Assembly: GCA_965230205.1 (NCBI GenBank)
Contig: OZ245996.1
Span: 1,054,001-1,118,000, forward strand
DNA length: 64,000 bases
Direction: 5' to 3'
From: CANLBN01 sp965230205
GTDB taxonomy: Bacteria; Pseudomonadota; Gammaproteobacteria; Pseudomonadales; Cellvibrionaceae
In this document: in pieces, positions 1 through 9,185 of the stretch
Layout of the letters: each line of letters begins with the position of its first letter
Position numbering within the stretch: position 1 is the stretch's first letter
Notes under the pieces: model-generated
What the model saw: the letters and a program-made list of their open reading frames with translations, nothing else
Databases searched by the model: none
Told to the model about the DNA's origin: nothing
Translations under genes and position numbers: made by a program

Positions 1-1
1 A

Positions 2-301
2 AAACCAAAAGACGTTATTACAAGCGCCTTTGATATTCGTAAAAAATTAAATACACTCAGGAAAACATACAAGATGGAAGAAGTCGCCATTCCAAACTTG
101 TCAGATTATCCAACAGTCGCCCCGGTAGATGCATTTTTACAAACTCAATTTATTATCGCCGAGATAAATCTTCTTAAGTCTCCATTAAAAATTAACCATT
201 CCACCAATATCGCCATTGATGTCGATAAAAAAACACCGTCTGATGTATATCAAGAAATGAAGCATATTTCTTATCTGCTTGACCGTCTGATTAGCTTATA
301 G
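2..301 (+). CDS. C-terminal fragment of an unidentified protein
   Basis: The frame is open from base 2 to the TAA at 299-301, so the ATG at 74 is probably internal and the gene begins outside the window. About 99 residues are visible. They look soluble, with no membrane segment, and end in a likely helix (VYQEMKHISYLLDRL). The chemoreceptor gene starts 13 bases after the stop on the same strand, so the two may be cotranscribed and the product could relate to chemoreceptor signalling; that is inference. I do not recognise the family. Confidence 0.5.
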   Translation, partial: KPKDVITSAFDIRKKLNTLRKTYKMEEVAIPNLSDYPTVAPVDAFLQTQFIIAEINLLKSPLKINHSTNIAIDVDKKTPSDVYQEMKHISYLLDRLISL

Positions 302-314
302 GAATTACTGAACA

Positions 315-1904
315 ATGTTAAAATCTCTTAAACATAAAATATTATTAGCCAACTCTATTTTTGTTATTGTTGTTGTGCTATCAACACTATTTGTAGGCTA
401 TCAAATAAATCGAACCCAAGGGCTTGCATCTGAAGAACAACAAATTATTGAACAGCTTTCAGAACTAACAAAAATTGAAAAGAATTTCTTTGAAATGAAG
501 GAAGCAGGGTTATTATTTTCCATGCTATTCAGAAACAAAACCCAAGAAAAAATGGAGTCTTCCTATAAAGAGATATTAAGCTTAATAGATTCTAATGAAG
601 CAGAATCATTAAAAGCTCTCTCAGGCCATGTTAACGAATATCATACATTATTAGAAAGCGTCTCTTTAGCTTTCATAGATGACGACAAAGTAAAAGGCAG
701 CTTATTACTCAGTCAAGCAGAAAAAATATCTAACACAATCAATGAGGTGTTAGTCACGCATGTTCAAAGATTAGAAAAACAAGGAATGGAGTTAAGCCTG
801 GCTAATGAAAAAAGACGCAAACATACCAGCGGCGTTATCAAAACATCTATTTATTCACAAATCGTACTAATCATCTTATTAGGCATTGGTTTTTCAGTAT
901 TGCTTTCAAAACTTATCATTAGCCCTTTAATTAACCTACGCAAAACGGTTAGCACCATTCAAGACGAAGGAGACCTAACACTAAGATCTCATGTTGAATC
1001 AACTGACGAAATCGGGGACCTCAGCAGGTCTTTCAACACAATGCTCAGCAACCTTAATGGAATTGTCAGTAATGTTCGCGAACAATCTGAGGAAGTATCG
1101 ACATCTGCCAGTGAGCTTTCGTCGATCACCACACAAACCGTTGCTGGAACAAAAGAACAGTCGCAGAGAACGAATGATTTAGCTGATGTCATTCATAATC
1201 TATCATCTGCGGTTAAAACTATTGCAGACAATGCGGAAGAAGCCTCTGAGTCTGCTAAAGAAACCAATGCCTCTGCACTTTCCGGACACACTGTCGTCAA
1301 TAGAACAATTTCTGATATCAATGATTTAGCCAACGAAATGGAGCAAACGTCACTTGCCATTGAGAAAGTTAAGAACGACAGTGAGAACATCGGTACTGTA
1401 CTAGATGTCATTAAAACGATTGCAGAACAAACCAATCTACTTGCACTAAATGCGGCAATTGAAGCGGCACGAGCAGGAGAACAAGGAAGAGGCTTTGCTG
1501 TGGTGGCTGATGAAGTACGCACACTAGCTCAACGGACGCAGCAATCAACCATTGAGATTGAAGAATTAGTGGGAACGCTCCAACAAGGCGCTCAAGAAGC
1601 CGTAGCCGTTATGAATACCAATCAGGAAAAAGCTAACAATACAGCGACTCAGTCACAACAGGCAGGGACAGCGCTGGATGAAATAAAGAACGCTATTCAA
1701 ACGATTCTTACAATGAATACTAGCATTGCTGAAGCAGCACAACATCAGATGCAAGCCACTGAATTGGCCAATCAAAACACTAATCGAATTACTGAAATTG
1801 CCCAACAAACTGCTGAGGGAGCCAATCAAACCTCAAACGCCAGCAAACATTTGGATAGCTTAGGGAACCAGTTGCAGCAAAGTATTAAACAATTTAAAGT
1901 CTAA
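315..1904 (+). CDS. Methyl-accepting chemotaxis protein
   Basis: Transmembrane chemoreceptor of 529 residues. Membrane segment 1 is at about 9-29. A periplasmic helical region (about 30-178) resembles a four-helix-bundle sensor and has no recognisable small-molecule pocket. Membrane segment 2 is at about 179-200, followed by a HAMP domain (201-253) and the coiled-coil signalling domain to the end. The hairpin tip that contacts CheA and CheW is intact at about 371-402 (EQTNLLALNAAIEAARAGEQ). There is no C-terminal NWETF-type pentapeptide, so tethered adaptation enzymes are unlikely. The ligand cannot be inferred. No che genes lie nearby, and a strong hairpin follows the gene. Confidence 0.93.
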   Translation: MLKSLKHKILLANSIFVIVVVLSTLFVGYQINRTQGLASEEQQIIEQLSELTKIEKNFFEMKEAGLLFSMLFRNKTQEKMESSYKEILSLIDSNEAESLKALSGHVNEYHTLLESVSLAFIDDDKVKGSLLLSQAEKISNTINEVLVTHVQRLEKQGMELSLANEKRRKHTSGVIKTSIYSQIVLIILLGIGFSVLLSKLIISPLINLRKTVSTIQDEGDLTLRSHVESTDEIGDLSRSFNTMLSNLNGIVSNVREQSEEVSTSASELSSITTQTVAGTKEQSQRTNDLADVIHNLSSAVKTIADNAEEASESAKETNASALSGHTVVNRTISDINDLANEMEQTSLAIEKVKNDSENIGTVLDVIKTIAEQTNLLALNAAIEAARAGEQGRGFAVVADEVRTLAQRTQQSTIEIEELVGTLQQGAQEAVAVMNTNQEKANNTATQSQQAGTALDEIKNAIQTILTMNTSIAEAAQHQMQATELANQNTNRITEIAQQTAEGANQTSNASKHLDSLGNQLQQSIKQFKV

Positions 1905-1909
1905 TAAGA

Positions 1910-1948
1910 TTCAGTGATAGAGAAAACATTATTTTCCCTATCACTGAA
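1910..1948. terminator. Bidirectional hairpin between MCP gene and serA
   Basis: Inverted repeat TTCAGTGATAG / CTATCACTGAA. The stem continues inward through GAAAA/TTTTC after one mismatch. It sits between the convergent stops of the chemoreceptor gene and serA. No long T run follows on either side, so it is a hairpin terminator candidate rather than a textbook one. Confidence 0.6.
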
Positions 1949-1966
1949 CACTGCTCTTCTAGAGAA

Positions 1967-3196
1967 CTAGTGTATTACTCGACAACGTATCGTACCTTTA
2001 ATATTCTTTAATTGCTTTAAAGCCATATCACTATAGTCTGCATCAACTTCTACGACGACATAACCTACTTGATCGTTTGTCTGCAAATACTGACCGGCAA
2101 TATTGATATTATTATCCGAAAAAATATTATTAATAGAAGACAATACACCAGGAATATTTTGGTGAACGTGTAGCAAGCGATGCTTACCTGGATGCTCAGG
2201 CAAAGCCACCTCAGGAAAATTGACGGAACTGGTTGTCGTACCGTTATCAGAATACTTCACTAGTTTTTCAGCGACTTCCAAACCTATATTCTGTTGTGCC
2301 TCTTGAGTAGAGCCGCCGATATGAGGCGTCAAAATAGTATTATCGAACTGACGTAAAGGACTGGTAAACTCTTCACCATTCCCCTTAGGCTCAACAGGAA
2401 AAACATCAATCGCCGCACCGGCAAGGTGCTTATCATCTAAGGCAGCTGCCAAGGCATCGATATCAATCACAGTTCCGCGTGCTGCATTAATCAAAATCGA
2501 CCCTGCTTTCATTGCAGTAATTTCTTTTTGACCAAACATATTTTTTGTTGAAGGGCTCTCAGGAACATGCAATGTAACTACATCAGACATACCTAATAAT
2601 TCGTGAAGATCGCGTACTTGCGCAGCATTACCTAAGGGCAACTTGGTGACAACGTCATAAAAACGTACCTTCATACCCAGCGCTTCTGCTAACACGCTGA
2701 TCTGACTGCCAATAGAACCATAGCCCACGACACCTAGTGTTTTTCCTCTAGCCTCATAAGAACCGACTGCAGACTTCAACCATCCACCGCGATGACAAAC
2801 TGCATTTTTCTCAGGAATACCTCGCAATAACATAATTGCTTCAGCTAAAACTAACTCAGCAACAGAACGCGTATTAGAGTAAGGTGCGTTAAAAACAACG
2901 ATTCCAAACTCTTGGGCCGCAAGTAAATCAACCTGATTAGTACCAATACAAAAGCAACCAACTGCCACCAATTTATTGGCCTTTTCCAAAACCCGTCGCG
3001 TTAATTGAGTACGAGAACGAATACCAATAAAATGCACATCTTTTATTTTTTCAATTAACTCATCTTCAGTCAGCGCTGTTTTAATATATTCAATATTGGA
3101 GTAACCAGCCTCCTTTAAAGTATCCACAGCTGTCTGATGGACACCTTCTAGCAATAGAAAACGAATCTTATCTTTTTCAAGCGAAATAGAAACCAT
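1967..3196 (-). CDS. serA: D-3-phosphoglycerate dehydrogenase
   Basis: First step of serine synthesis: oxidises 3-phosphoglycerate to 3-phosphohydroxypyruvate with NAD+. From the ATG at 3194-3196 the product is 409 residues, essentially the length of E. coli SerA. A longer in-frame reading upstream adds 65 hydrophobic, Cys-rich residues with no family similarity and is rejected. The Rossmann motif GYGSIG is at about 158-163. Active-site signatures ARGTVID, DVFPVEP and TPHIGGST follow in the usual order. The last ~80 residues form an ACT domain (HVHQNIPGVLSSINN), the serine-binding feedback module of the short bacterial SerA type. It stands alone, convergent with the chemoreceptor and divergent from the photolyase. 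Confidence 0.96.
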   Translation of the reverse strand: MVSISLEKDKIRFLLLEGVHQTAVDTLKEAGYSNIEYIKTALTEDELIEKIKDVHFIGIRSRTQLTRRVLEKANKLVAVGCFCIGTNQVDLLAAQEFGIVVFNAPYSNTRSVAELVLAEAIMLLRGIPEKNAVCHRGGWLKSAVGSYEARGKTLGVVGYGSIGSQISVLAEALGMKVRFYDVVTKLPLGNAAQVRDLHELLGMSDVVTLHVPESPSTKNMFGQKEITAMKAGSILINAARGTVIDIDALAAALDDKHLAGAAIDVFPVEPKGNGEEFTSPLRQFDNTILTPHIGGSTQEAQQNIGLEVAEKLVKYSDNGTTTSSVNFPEVALPEHPGKHRLLHVHQNIPGVLSSINNIFSDNNINIAGQYLQTNDQVGYVVVEVDADYSDMALKQLKNIKGTIRCRVIH

Positions 3197-3368
3197 GAGT
3201 TTGAAAAACCTCAGTATTAGAGAGAATAAAAAATTATTTAGGTAATAGGAGTTTTTAGAGGCCGCGCATTGTAGCAGACTTAAACACCGAAGCCCACAGC
3301 AAGAGATGCAAACAGATCTATAAAATACTTTTTTGCGTATTAACGCAATTCTCAACCAAGGAATATTT

Positions 3369-4778
3369 ATGCAGTTAGTTTGGTTACGCAACGATTTACG
3401 ACTAGAAGATAACCCAGCACTTTACTATGCAAGACAACAAGGGCCCGTTTGCTGCATATTCATAGACGCAACCAAACAATGGACAATGCACGATGACGCT
3501 ATTGCAAAAATAAACTTTCGACAACAACGAATTAATCAACTAAAAAATGAATTATCTTCTAAAAACATACCTCTAAAAATAATTTCAGTAGATTTTTTCA
3601 CGGAAGTGCCAGATGCATTTACTAGATTGATTAAAAGCTTAAAGACAAAAAATATTGAGATAAGCAGCTTATGGTTTAACCATGAGTACCCATTGAATGA
3701 AAAGCTGAGAGATCAATCAGTTATTCAAACCTTAACGCAACAAGGCATTTTATGTCGCACCTTTCATGGTGATGTTGTCCATCCGCCAGGCACAATAAAA
3801 ACTCAGGGAGGAACAACCTATCATGTATTTTCAGCCTTTGCACGACAATGGCGCAAGCAGGTCAATGAAAACCTACTGATACTGCTTCCCCCACCTCGAA
3901 AACAGGCTCATACCGAAATTAACGACAATGACCCAGGGCAAATATATCCAGGCAACACAACCAACTATCGAGATGACCTATGGCCCTCCGACAAAAAAGA
4001 AGTACATAGAAAACTCCGTAAATTTATTCAACATAACGTGCTTCAGTACAAGGAACGACGTGACATACCAAGCATTGCTGGCACGAGCACACTATCGCCC
4101 TACTTAATGTGTGGCGCTATCAGTGTACGCCAGTGCATCGCAGCAACTCGCGAACAAACAGGGCAATGGTTAGAAAACACATGGGTCAACGAGCTTATTT
4201 GGCGTGATTTTTATAGACATCTAATTGACGCCTACCCTCATCTATCCAAGTCGGAAAACTTCAAAACGATTGACAAACCTATCCCCTGGGAAAATGACTC
4301 ACGCCACTGGCAAGCTTGGTGCAATGGCACAACAGGCTACCCAATTGTCGATGCAGCTATGAAACAATTGATACAAACTGGCTGGATGCATAATCGATTA
4401 CGTATGATTGTCGCCGCATTTTTAACAAAACTATTACTAATAGACTGGCGAAAGGGTGAACGGTTTTTCATGCAACATCTTATTGATGGGGACTACGCAT
4501 CCAACAATGGCGGCTGGCAGTGGGCAGCCTCAACAGGGGCGGATGCGGTACCGTATTTTCGAATTTTCAATCCAACGCGACAATCCGAGCGTTTTGATCC
4601 AGAAGGCAAATTCATTAAGAAATTCTTACCTGAGTTATCTTCACTGGATAAAAAATCTATCCACGACCCAGATATACAACAACGAGAAGCCTGTAACTAT
4701 CCGGCACCCATTATCGATTATAAATTTTCACGCCAACGGGCTTTAGATGTTTATGCTGGCGCTATGGGCAAACCTTAA
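3369..4778 (+). CDS. phrB: Deoxyribodipyrimidine photolyase (class I CPD photolyase)
   Basis: Light-driven repair of cyclobutane pyrimidine dimers using FAD and an antenna chromophore. The chosen start is the ATG at 3369, preceded by AAGGAA and opening with the typical MQLVWLRNDLRLEDN; an in-frame codon at 3333 would add 12 unrelated residues. Length is 469, normal for the family. The N-terminal half is the Rossmann-like antenna domain. The C-terminal FAD domain carries GWMHNRLRM, the DGDYASNNGGWQW block that holds FAD and feeds the Trp electron chain, and YFRIFNPTRQSERFD. A (6-4) photolyase or cryptochrome role is less likely given these signatures. Confidence 0.93.
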   Translation: MQLVWLRNDLRLEDNPALYYARQQGPVCCIFIDATKQWTMHDDAIAKINFRQQRINQLKNELSSKNIPLKIISVDFFTEVPDAFTRLIKSLKTKNIEISSLWFNHEYPLNEKLRDQSVIQTLTQQGILCRTFHGDVVHPPGTIKTQGGTTYHVFSAFARQWRKQVNENLLILLPPPRKQAHTEINDNDPGQIYPGNTTNYRDDLWPSDKKEVHRKLRKFIQHNVLQYKERRDIPSIAGTSTLSPYLMCGAISVRQCIAATREQTGQWLENTWVNELIWRDFYRHLIDAYPHLSKSENFKTIDKPIPWENDSRHWQAWCNGTTGYPIVDAAMKQLIQTGWMHNRLRMIVAAFLTKLLLIDWRKGERFFMQHLIDGDYASNNGGWQWAASTGADAVPYFRIFNPTRQSERFDPEGKFIKKFLPELSSLDKKSIHDPDIQQREACNYPAPIIDYKFSRQRALDVYAGAMGKP

Positions 4779-4791
4779 CAATATAGAAAAT

Positions 4792-5742
4792 CTACACGCC
4801 ACTCTTTATCGTGTATTTTTGGCAAAATTCATTTACCTCTGATACCAACCATTCAACAAACTTGATGACTTTAGGGCGTTGAAGATAGTGAGGTGGCGCA
4901 CAAACAAAGTATTTAAAGTTTAACTCTACAGCATCATCAAACAACTGCTTTAAGTTACCAGCATGTACCGCATCGGCAACAAGGCAATGGCGCACCATAG
5001 CCACACCTTGTGCACTCAAAGCAGAATCAATAACATAGTGAGAACCATCAAAACTTATTCGTTCAGAAAACCCCTTACCTTTAAAGGTTTTTTTAGTCAC
5101 ACTATCTTTTTCCTTTACATACCCTTTTGCGCGCAACCAATAATCCCACCCCACATTACCAGTTGCATCTTCAAGCAATCTTAGCTTGTGCAAATCTTCT
5201 ATCTTTTTGATTTTTTTTGAACCAAGATAGCTAGGGTGATAAACAGGATAAAGATAGTCCTTCATCAAAAATTGACTCTCTAAACCCTCATAAACGCCTC
5301 CACCAAAACGGATAGCCAAATCACTGCCTTGAGGGCCAAAAGTATCCAAGGCATCTGTCATATTGAGGCTAACGGCGATATCTGGATACTCTTCATAAAA
5401 ACGCCCCAACCTTGGAATCAACCAACGAGAGGCAAAACTAGGCAATACAGAAACCGTAACACTCTTTGAATTGCTATCACTCAGCGCACTTTCAACACCC
5501 TGATCGAGAGCATCAAAGGCAACTTTCAGATGGGGAAATAGCTGTTTACCCTCTGGTGTCAGCTCAATTGAACGATGCTGACGATAAAATAATGTGACGC
5601 CTAATGACTCTTCCAACGCCCTGATTTGCTGACTGACGGCTGCCTGTGTGACAAACAACGTCTCCGCAGCATCCTTAATACTCAACTGCCGAGCAGCCAC
5701 ATAGAAGTAATAGAGACCCTTGAGGTGCTGAGAAGCTTTCAC
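4792..5742 (-). CDS. LysR-family transcriptional regulator (GcvA-like)
   Basis: 316-residue LysR regulator. The N-terminal winged HTH (about 5-65) has the characteristic DAAETLFVTQAAVSQQIRALE segment, followed by a periplasmic-binding-like effector domain. The early sequence HLKGLYYFYVAARQLSIKDAA resembles the GcvA subgroup. It is convergent with phrB (13 bases apart) and divergent from a 70-residue DUF1127 gene, so the natural target is the 100-base intergenic promoter region. The inducer is unknown. The same layout recurs at 50.1-51.4 kb with another GcvA-like LysR and another tiny peptide gene. Confidence 0.88.
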   Translation of the reverse strand: MKASQHLKGLYYFYVAARQLSIKDAAETLFVTQAAVSQQIRALEESLGVTLFYRQHRSIELTPEGKQLFPHLKVAFDALDQGVESALSDSNSKSVTVSVLPSFASRWLIPRLGRFYEEYPDIAVSLNMTDALDTFGPQGSDLAIRFGGGVYEGLESQFLMKDYLYPVYHPSYLGSKKIKKIEDLHKLRLLEDATGNVGWDYWLRAKGYVKEKDSVTKKTFKGKGFSERISFDGSHYVIDSALSAQGVAMVRHCLVADAVHAGNLKQLFDDAVELNFKYFVCAPPHYLQRPKVIKFVEWLVSEVNEFCQKYTIKSGV

Positions 5743-5842
5743 TTTAGTTTTTCTTAACCCAAATACAAAAATAGTTGTTTGAGTAAAACATCAGATGCAT
5801 GAATAATCAAGCTATCAAATTAATATATTTCGGGATAAAGCC

Positions 5843-6055
5843 ATGAACACACTAGTCAATGAATGTAATACAATTATTAAAAAGCCTTATACCCCTTTAT
5901 TTAAGGTTAATAATTTCTTATCTAAAATAGCACTATATCGAGATAGATATAAGAGCCGAAAAGCGCTGGCAAAACTACCGATTGAGCGACTCAACGATGT
6001 GGGGCTTGATAGAGAACAAGCCTTGGCAGAGTCAAAAAAGCCGTTCTGGAAATAG
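5843..6055 (+). CDS. Small DUF1127 (YjiS-like) protein
   Basis: 70-residue basic protein whose second half has the DUF1127 pattern: an R/K-rich helix then ALAKLPIERLNDVGLDREQAL and a final FWK. In other bacteria short DUF1127 proteins have been linked to RNA turnover and to phosphate or carbon metabolism; the role here is unknown. The N-terminal ~25 residues are less conserved. It is divergent from a LysR regulator and is its most likely target. A GGGAT sequence sits about 7 bases before the ATG. Confidence 0.75.
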   Translation: MNTLVNECNTIIKKPYTPLFKVNNFLSKIALYRDRYKSRKALAKLPIERLNDVGLDREQALAESKKPFWK

Positions 6056-6178
6056 ATAAAAGCATAGAGATAGAAATTTTTAATATAAGTAATTAATCAT
6101 AACGACTGAACTTTCAGTACGTTATTGCCGTCAATAGCTGCATCAATTAAAACATGTCATCTATTGAGGAAAGACAAA

Positions 6179-6631
6179 ATGAAAACTTCATTACTTGCGC
6201 TGCTTGTCAGCTTTACTATTTCTATTTTTTCAACCGGTGTTTTTGCTGGTGAGCAATATACGAAGAAAGGCTACGCATTAAGCGGTTATGATACTGTCGC
6301 TTATTTTACCGCTGGCGCCCCCACCAAAGGCGACAAGAAAATTTCGACCGAATGGAATGGAGCTAAGTGGCTATTTGCATCAGAAGAAAACAAAAATTTA
6401 TTTTTAGCTAACCCTGAAAAATATGCACCTGCATACGACGGTCACTGTGCTTTTGCTGCGGGCATCAACAAAAAAGTTAGCGCCAAACCTACTTTATGGA
6501 AAATTATTGATGGACGTTTATTTTTAAACTTCAGCAAAGCAGCTAATGAGCGCTGGTTAGAAAACCCTGAAAGCTATATCGAGGATGGCGATGTAAACTG
6601 GACTGAACTAAGCAAACAGCCAGCTGCTTAA
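6179..6631 (+). CDS. Secreted YHS-domain protein (first copy)
   Basis: 150 residues from the ATG at 6179, which follows a good GAGGAAAG ribosome site; the open frame extends to 6125 without support. The N-terminus is a clear signal peptide (MKTSLLALLVSFTISIF..., cleavage after VFAG or similar). The rest matches the secreted YHS family: GYDTVAYFTAG, WNGAKWLFAS, NPEKYAPAYDGHCAFA, RWLENPESY. YHS domains are small folds often tied to metals, but the function of the exported form is not established. The Cys in GHCAFA is encoded by TGT. A paralogue lies at 13673-14140. Confidence 0.85.
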   Translation: MKTSLLALLVSFTISIFSTGVFAGEQYTKKGYALSGYDTVAYFTAGAPTKGDKKISTEWNGAKWLFASEENKNLFLANPEKYAPAYDGHCAFAAGINKKVSAKPTLWKIIDGRLFLNFSKAANERWLENPESYIEDGDVNWTELSKQPAA

Positions 6632-6668
6632 TACAGCCAAATTAAGATAGAGCCATTAGAATGGCAAC

Positions 6669-6699
6669 GTTATCCGCGACACTCATTGCCGCGGATAAC
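6669..6699. terminator. Hairpin between convergent YHS gene and LpxR-like gene
   Basis: Perfect 10-base inverted repeat GTTATCCGCG / CGCGGATAAC with an 11-base loop, placed between two convergent stops. It lacks a strong T tract, so the terminator call is moderate. Confidence 0.5.
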
Positions 6700-6717
6700 T
6701 TAATTAAATACACTTAA

Positions 6718-7785
6718 TCAAAAAGAGTGTGTGTAAGAAATAGAAACCGAGCCGTAATCATTTTCTCTATCTTGCCCTTCAAATTCATCCGTCACAAAAC
6801 GTCGAGAAAAACTTAATTTAAAACGATAAATTAACATAGCAACGCCTACTGAAGCGGTCGCTAAAAGTGGTTCTTTATCAACGCTGTGACTATCAGAAAA
6901 AGTATTACCATCCAGCGTAATATCACGCAAAACCCAGCGCCCATTTAACGCTAAAAATGCATGAGCACCCCCAAACAGTTTCCCTCTTACCCTATTATCA
7001 AAGCTCGATCCCGGAGAACTATTATCGCCACCTGGATTAGCAGAAGAGGTACCAAAATCTCTAGGCAACTGCCAACCAAAGCGAAATTCGGCACCACTCT
7101 CTAGATAAGTAGCAACATTGCCTAAACTACCTCCCCAGTTACCGATAATATCGTAACTCCAAGAACTCAATGAAGAAGGCTGATAAAACTTATTCTTTTG
7201 GCTATATAAAAATTGCAACCCCAATTCATTCTTCAGCTGATTATCCCAGCCTTGATACTTTTCAAAACCCCGGGCTTCATGAACGGCATCCTGGGTTTCT
7301 TTTGCATAGGAGGCCGGCCCAACCACCCCCACATTAAGCACAGCAGTTTCCAGTCGTTTGTGATTGCTGACTTGATAACCTAAGCCTAAATACAACCACC
7401 CAGCATAGGGACGATCTTCTTCTACTAAATCAGTCCGCTCTCGGAAACGCTCATCAGGAGTATACATTTGCTGCCCCAAGGTCACGACCATGTTCCGCTG
7501 CAATTGCATCTCACTAGCACGAAAAAAGCGCAAGCGTCTATTAATTGATCGCAAGGTATCAGGCAATGTTGGATCTTGATCGAAATTGGCAAGGTCAGGA
7601 GAAACAAAGCTTAATCGGACCCCATTGGTATAGCCGTCATCTGAATTTGCAAATAGGTCATTATCCAGAAAAAAACTGCTCGTCCACCAGTCCTGTGACT
7701 CTGCAACGCCCAAAGGGCTATACAACGATATCAATAATAAAGGAGTGACAAAGAATCCCCCCTTGAAAAAAAAGAGATTCATCAC
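6718..7785 (-). CDS. LpxR-like outer-membrane lipid A deacylase (DUF2219)
   Basis: Outer-membrane beta-barrel of the LpxR family, whose founding members remove the 3'-acyloxyacyl group of lipid A. About 355 residues with a signal peptide ending near VAES. The family's catalytic signatures are visible: FLDNDLFANSDDGYTNG (Asn42-Asp43 and Thr53) and the HEAR...GWDNQLKNE block (His169). Repeated alternating hydrophobic strands end in a terminal aromatic residue (SYTHSF), typical of barrel insertion. The start may be the first or second Met. Activity on this organism's own lipid A is inference. Confidence 0.85.
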   Translation of the reverse strand: MMNLFFFKGGFFVTPLLLISLYSPLGVAESQDWWTSSFFLDNDLFANSDDGYTNGVRLSFVSPDLANFDQDPTLPDTLRSINRRLRFFRASEMQLQRNMVVTLGQQMYTPDERFRERTDLVEEDRPYAGWLYLGLGYQVSNHKRLETAVLNVGVVGPASYAKETQDAVHEARGFEKYQGWDNQLKNELGLQFLYSQKNKFYQPSSLSSWSYDIIGNWGGSLGNVATYLESGAEFRFGWQLPRDFGTSSANPGGDNSSPGSSFDNRVRGKLFGGAHAFLALNGRWVLRDITLDGNTFSDSHSVDKEPLLATASVGVAMLIYRFKLSFSRRFVTDEFEGQDRENDYGSVSISYTHSF

Positions 7786-7900
7786 GCTCCCTTGAAAATA
7801 AATGGCGAGGCGAACTGACTAAGCTGCACTTTAAAATTCATCCAATCTAAAATCCTTTCACAACTTAAAGTTGCAGCGATTAAAACTTAGAAAAAGCCCG

Positions 7901-8575
7901 CTATTTCTTATAGGTTGTTTCTACACCGGTCGTAGTGCCCAATAGTAATACATCCGCTGAGCGCTGTGCGAATAACCCGTTGGTAACGACCCCCACGATT
8001 TGATTGATTTGTTGCTCCAAAAATAGAGGGTCTGTAATACTTAAATTGTGCACATCTAAAATATCATTACCGTTATCTGTCTTGACACCGGCACGATACT
8101 CAGGGCTTCCGCCCAACTTAGCCAACTCTCTAGAAACATGAGCCCTGGCCATAGGAATCACTTCGACAGGCAAAGGGAAGCCACCCAAGATATCGACCCA
8201 TTTACTCCCATCGGCAATACACACAAACTCTTCGGCACAAGCTGCAACGATCTTTTCTCGAGTCAGCGCAGCACCACCACCCTTTATCAAACATAGGTTG
8301 GGGTCAGTCTCATCTGCACCATCAACGTAAACCACCAGACCATCAACTTCATTCAAATCATAAACAGGAATGCCATGCCCCTCAAGCCTTGCTGCAGTTG
8401 CTTCAGAACTGGCAACAGCTCCATCAAAGTCCGCTTTAACCTCAGCAAGGAAGTCGATAAAAAAATTGGCTGTCGACCCTGTGCCCACACCAACAATGGA
8501 CTTTGGCCCTAACTTAGGGCGAATATAGTCAACTGCAGCTCTAGCAACTGCCTGCTTTAATTCATCTTGTGTCAT
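7901..8575 (-). CDS. rpiA: Ribose-5-phosphate isomerase A
   Basis: Interconverts ribose 5-phosphate and ribulose 5-phosphate in the pentose phosphate pathway. 224 residues, near the usual ~220. Conserved blocks: VGVGTGSTANFFID (phosphate-binding), DGADETDPN (catalytic Asp region) and KGGGAALTREKIVA. The start ATG at 8573-8575 gives the usual MTQDELKQAVA beginning. In many related genomes ilvA is the divergent neighbour of rpiA; here that place is taken by non-coding sequence and a 46-codon gene. Confidence 0.97.
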   Translation of the reverse strand: MTQDELKQAVARAAVDYIRPKLGPKSIVGVGTGSTANFFIDFLAEVKADFDGAVASSEATAARLEGHGIPVYDLNEVDGLVVYVDGADETDPNLCLIKGGGAALTREKIVAACAEEFVCIADGSKWVDILGGFPLPVEVIPMARAHVSRELAKLGGSPEYRAGVKTDNGNDILDVHNLSITDPLFLEQQINQIVGVVTNGLFAQRSADVLLLGTTTGVETTYKK

Positions 8576-8932
8576 ATCACTTCAGCCTGCTTGCAAATGA
8601 GATTTAAGTAAGAAAATAGATATTTTTTCTCTAACAGTGTTTAACAGTCACGCTCTTTAAAGGACGGAATTAAAACACAATATGTAGTACTACTACAGCA
8701 CCTTTAGCACCACTTTACTGGATTAAATGAATTAAAAAATAAATTTTTCATCGACTATTTCACATGCACAGTAAATCTCTATTGGCAAATAACATTTTTT
8801 TCGGTATAAAACGCAATCTATAACTAAAGCTATAGATATTACTGGACATCCTGAGATGTTCGACCAAAATAGATAGAAAGGCCGTGTAATAGGCTCTTTG
8901 TTTCGAAACAAATGCAGTACTAGAGGTAAACC
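8576..8932. other. 357-base intergenic region, no gene seen
   Basis: AT-rich region between the divergent rpiA and the 46-codon gene. It should hold the promoters of both. I see no convincing RNA gene, terminator or operator. A 64-codon minus-strand frame inside has no family features and is treated as chance. Confidence 0.5.
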
Positions 8933-9073
8933 ATGAAGCCCGATGTATTAACAATCACCGCTTTGGTGTTTGTTATTGGTGTGCTAATAAGCAGTATGGG
9001 GATTACCGATGGATTGGATAGTAAAAGCGATGTACCGCCTCCAGCCTTACACCAAGGCATTGCTACTCGATAA
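8933..9073 (+). CDS. 46-residue single-span membrane peptide
   Basis: A very short gene with a good AGAGG ribosome site 7 bases before its ATG. Translation begins MKPDVLTITALVFVIGVLIS and continues SMGITDGLDSKSDVPPPALHQGIATR. One hydrophobic segment spans about residues 6-24, followed by a polar tail with a PPP run. I recall similar short ORFs beginning MKP(D/E)VLT in other gammaproteobacteria, but cannot name a family. It faces rpiA divergently and is convergent with 5-FCL. Function unknown. Confidence 0.6.
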   Translation: MKPDVLTITALVFVIGVLISSMGITDGLDSKSDVPPPALHQGIATR

Positions 9074-9185
9074 TCAGCTCCACATTTAACAACGCGTTAA
9101 AATGAAAGCTGGACAGAAGCAGCAACCACACTATAAATCATACGTTAAGAATGGCCTTACCGTCAGGATTCTGCCTGCCAGAGCA

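Noticed and set aside
1193..1522. Minus-strand frame of 109 codons inside the chemoreceptor gene
   Set aside because: Antisense to the conserved signalling domain; low-complexity Ser/Ala translation typical of a shadow frame.
1967..3391. Longer serA reading starting at 3391
   Set aside because: The extra 65 residues are Cys-rich, hydrophobic and unlike SerA; the ATG at 3196 gives the standard length.
6179..6631. Selenoprotein possibility for the YHS protein
   Set aside because: Related YHS proteins are sometimes selenoproteins, but here the key position is a TGT Cys codon and there is no in-frame TGA.
8760..8954. 64-codon minus-strand frame in the rpiA upstream region
   Set aside because: No ribosome site, no family features, and it overlaps the better-supported 46-codon gene on the opposite strand.
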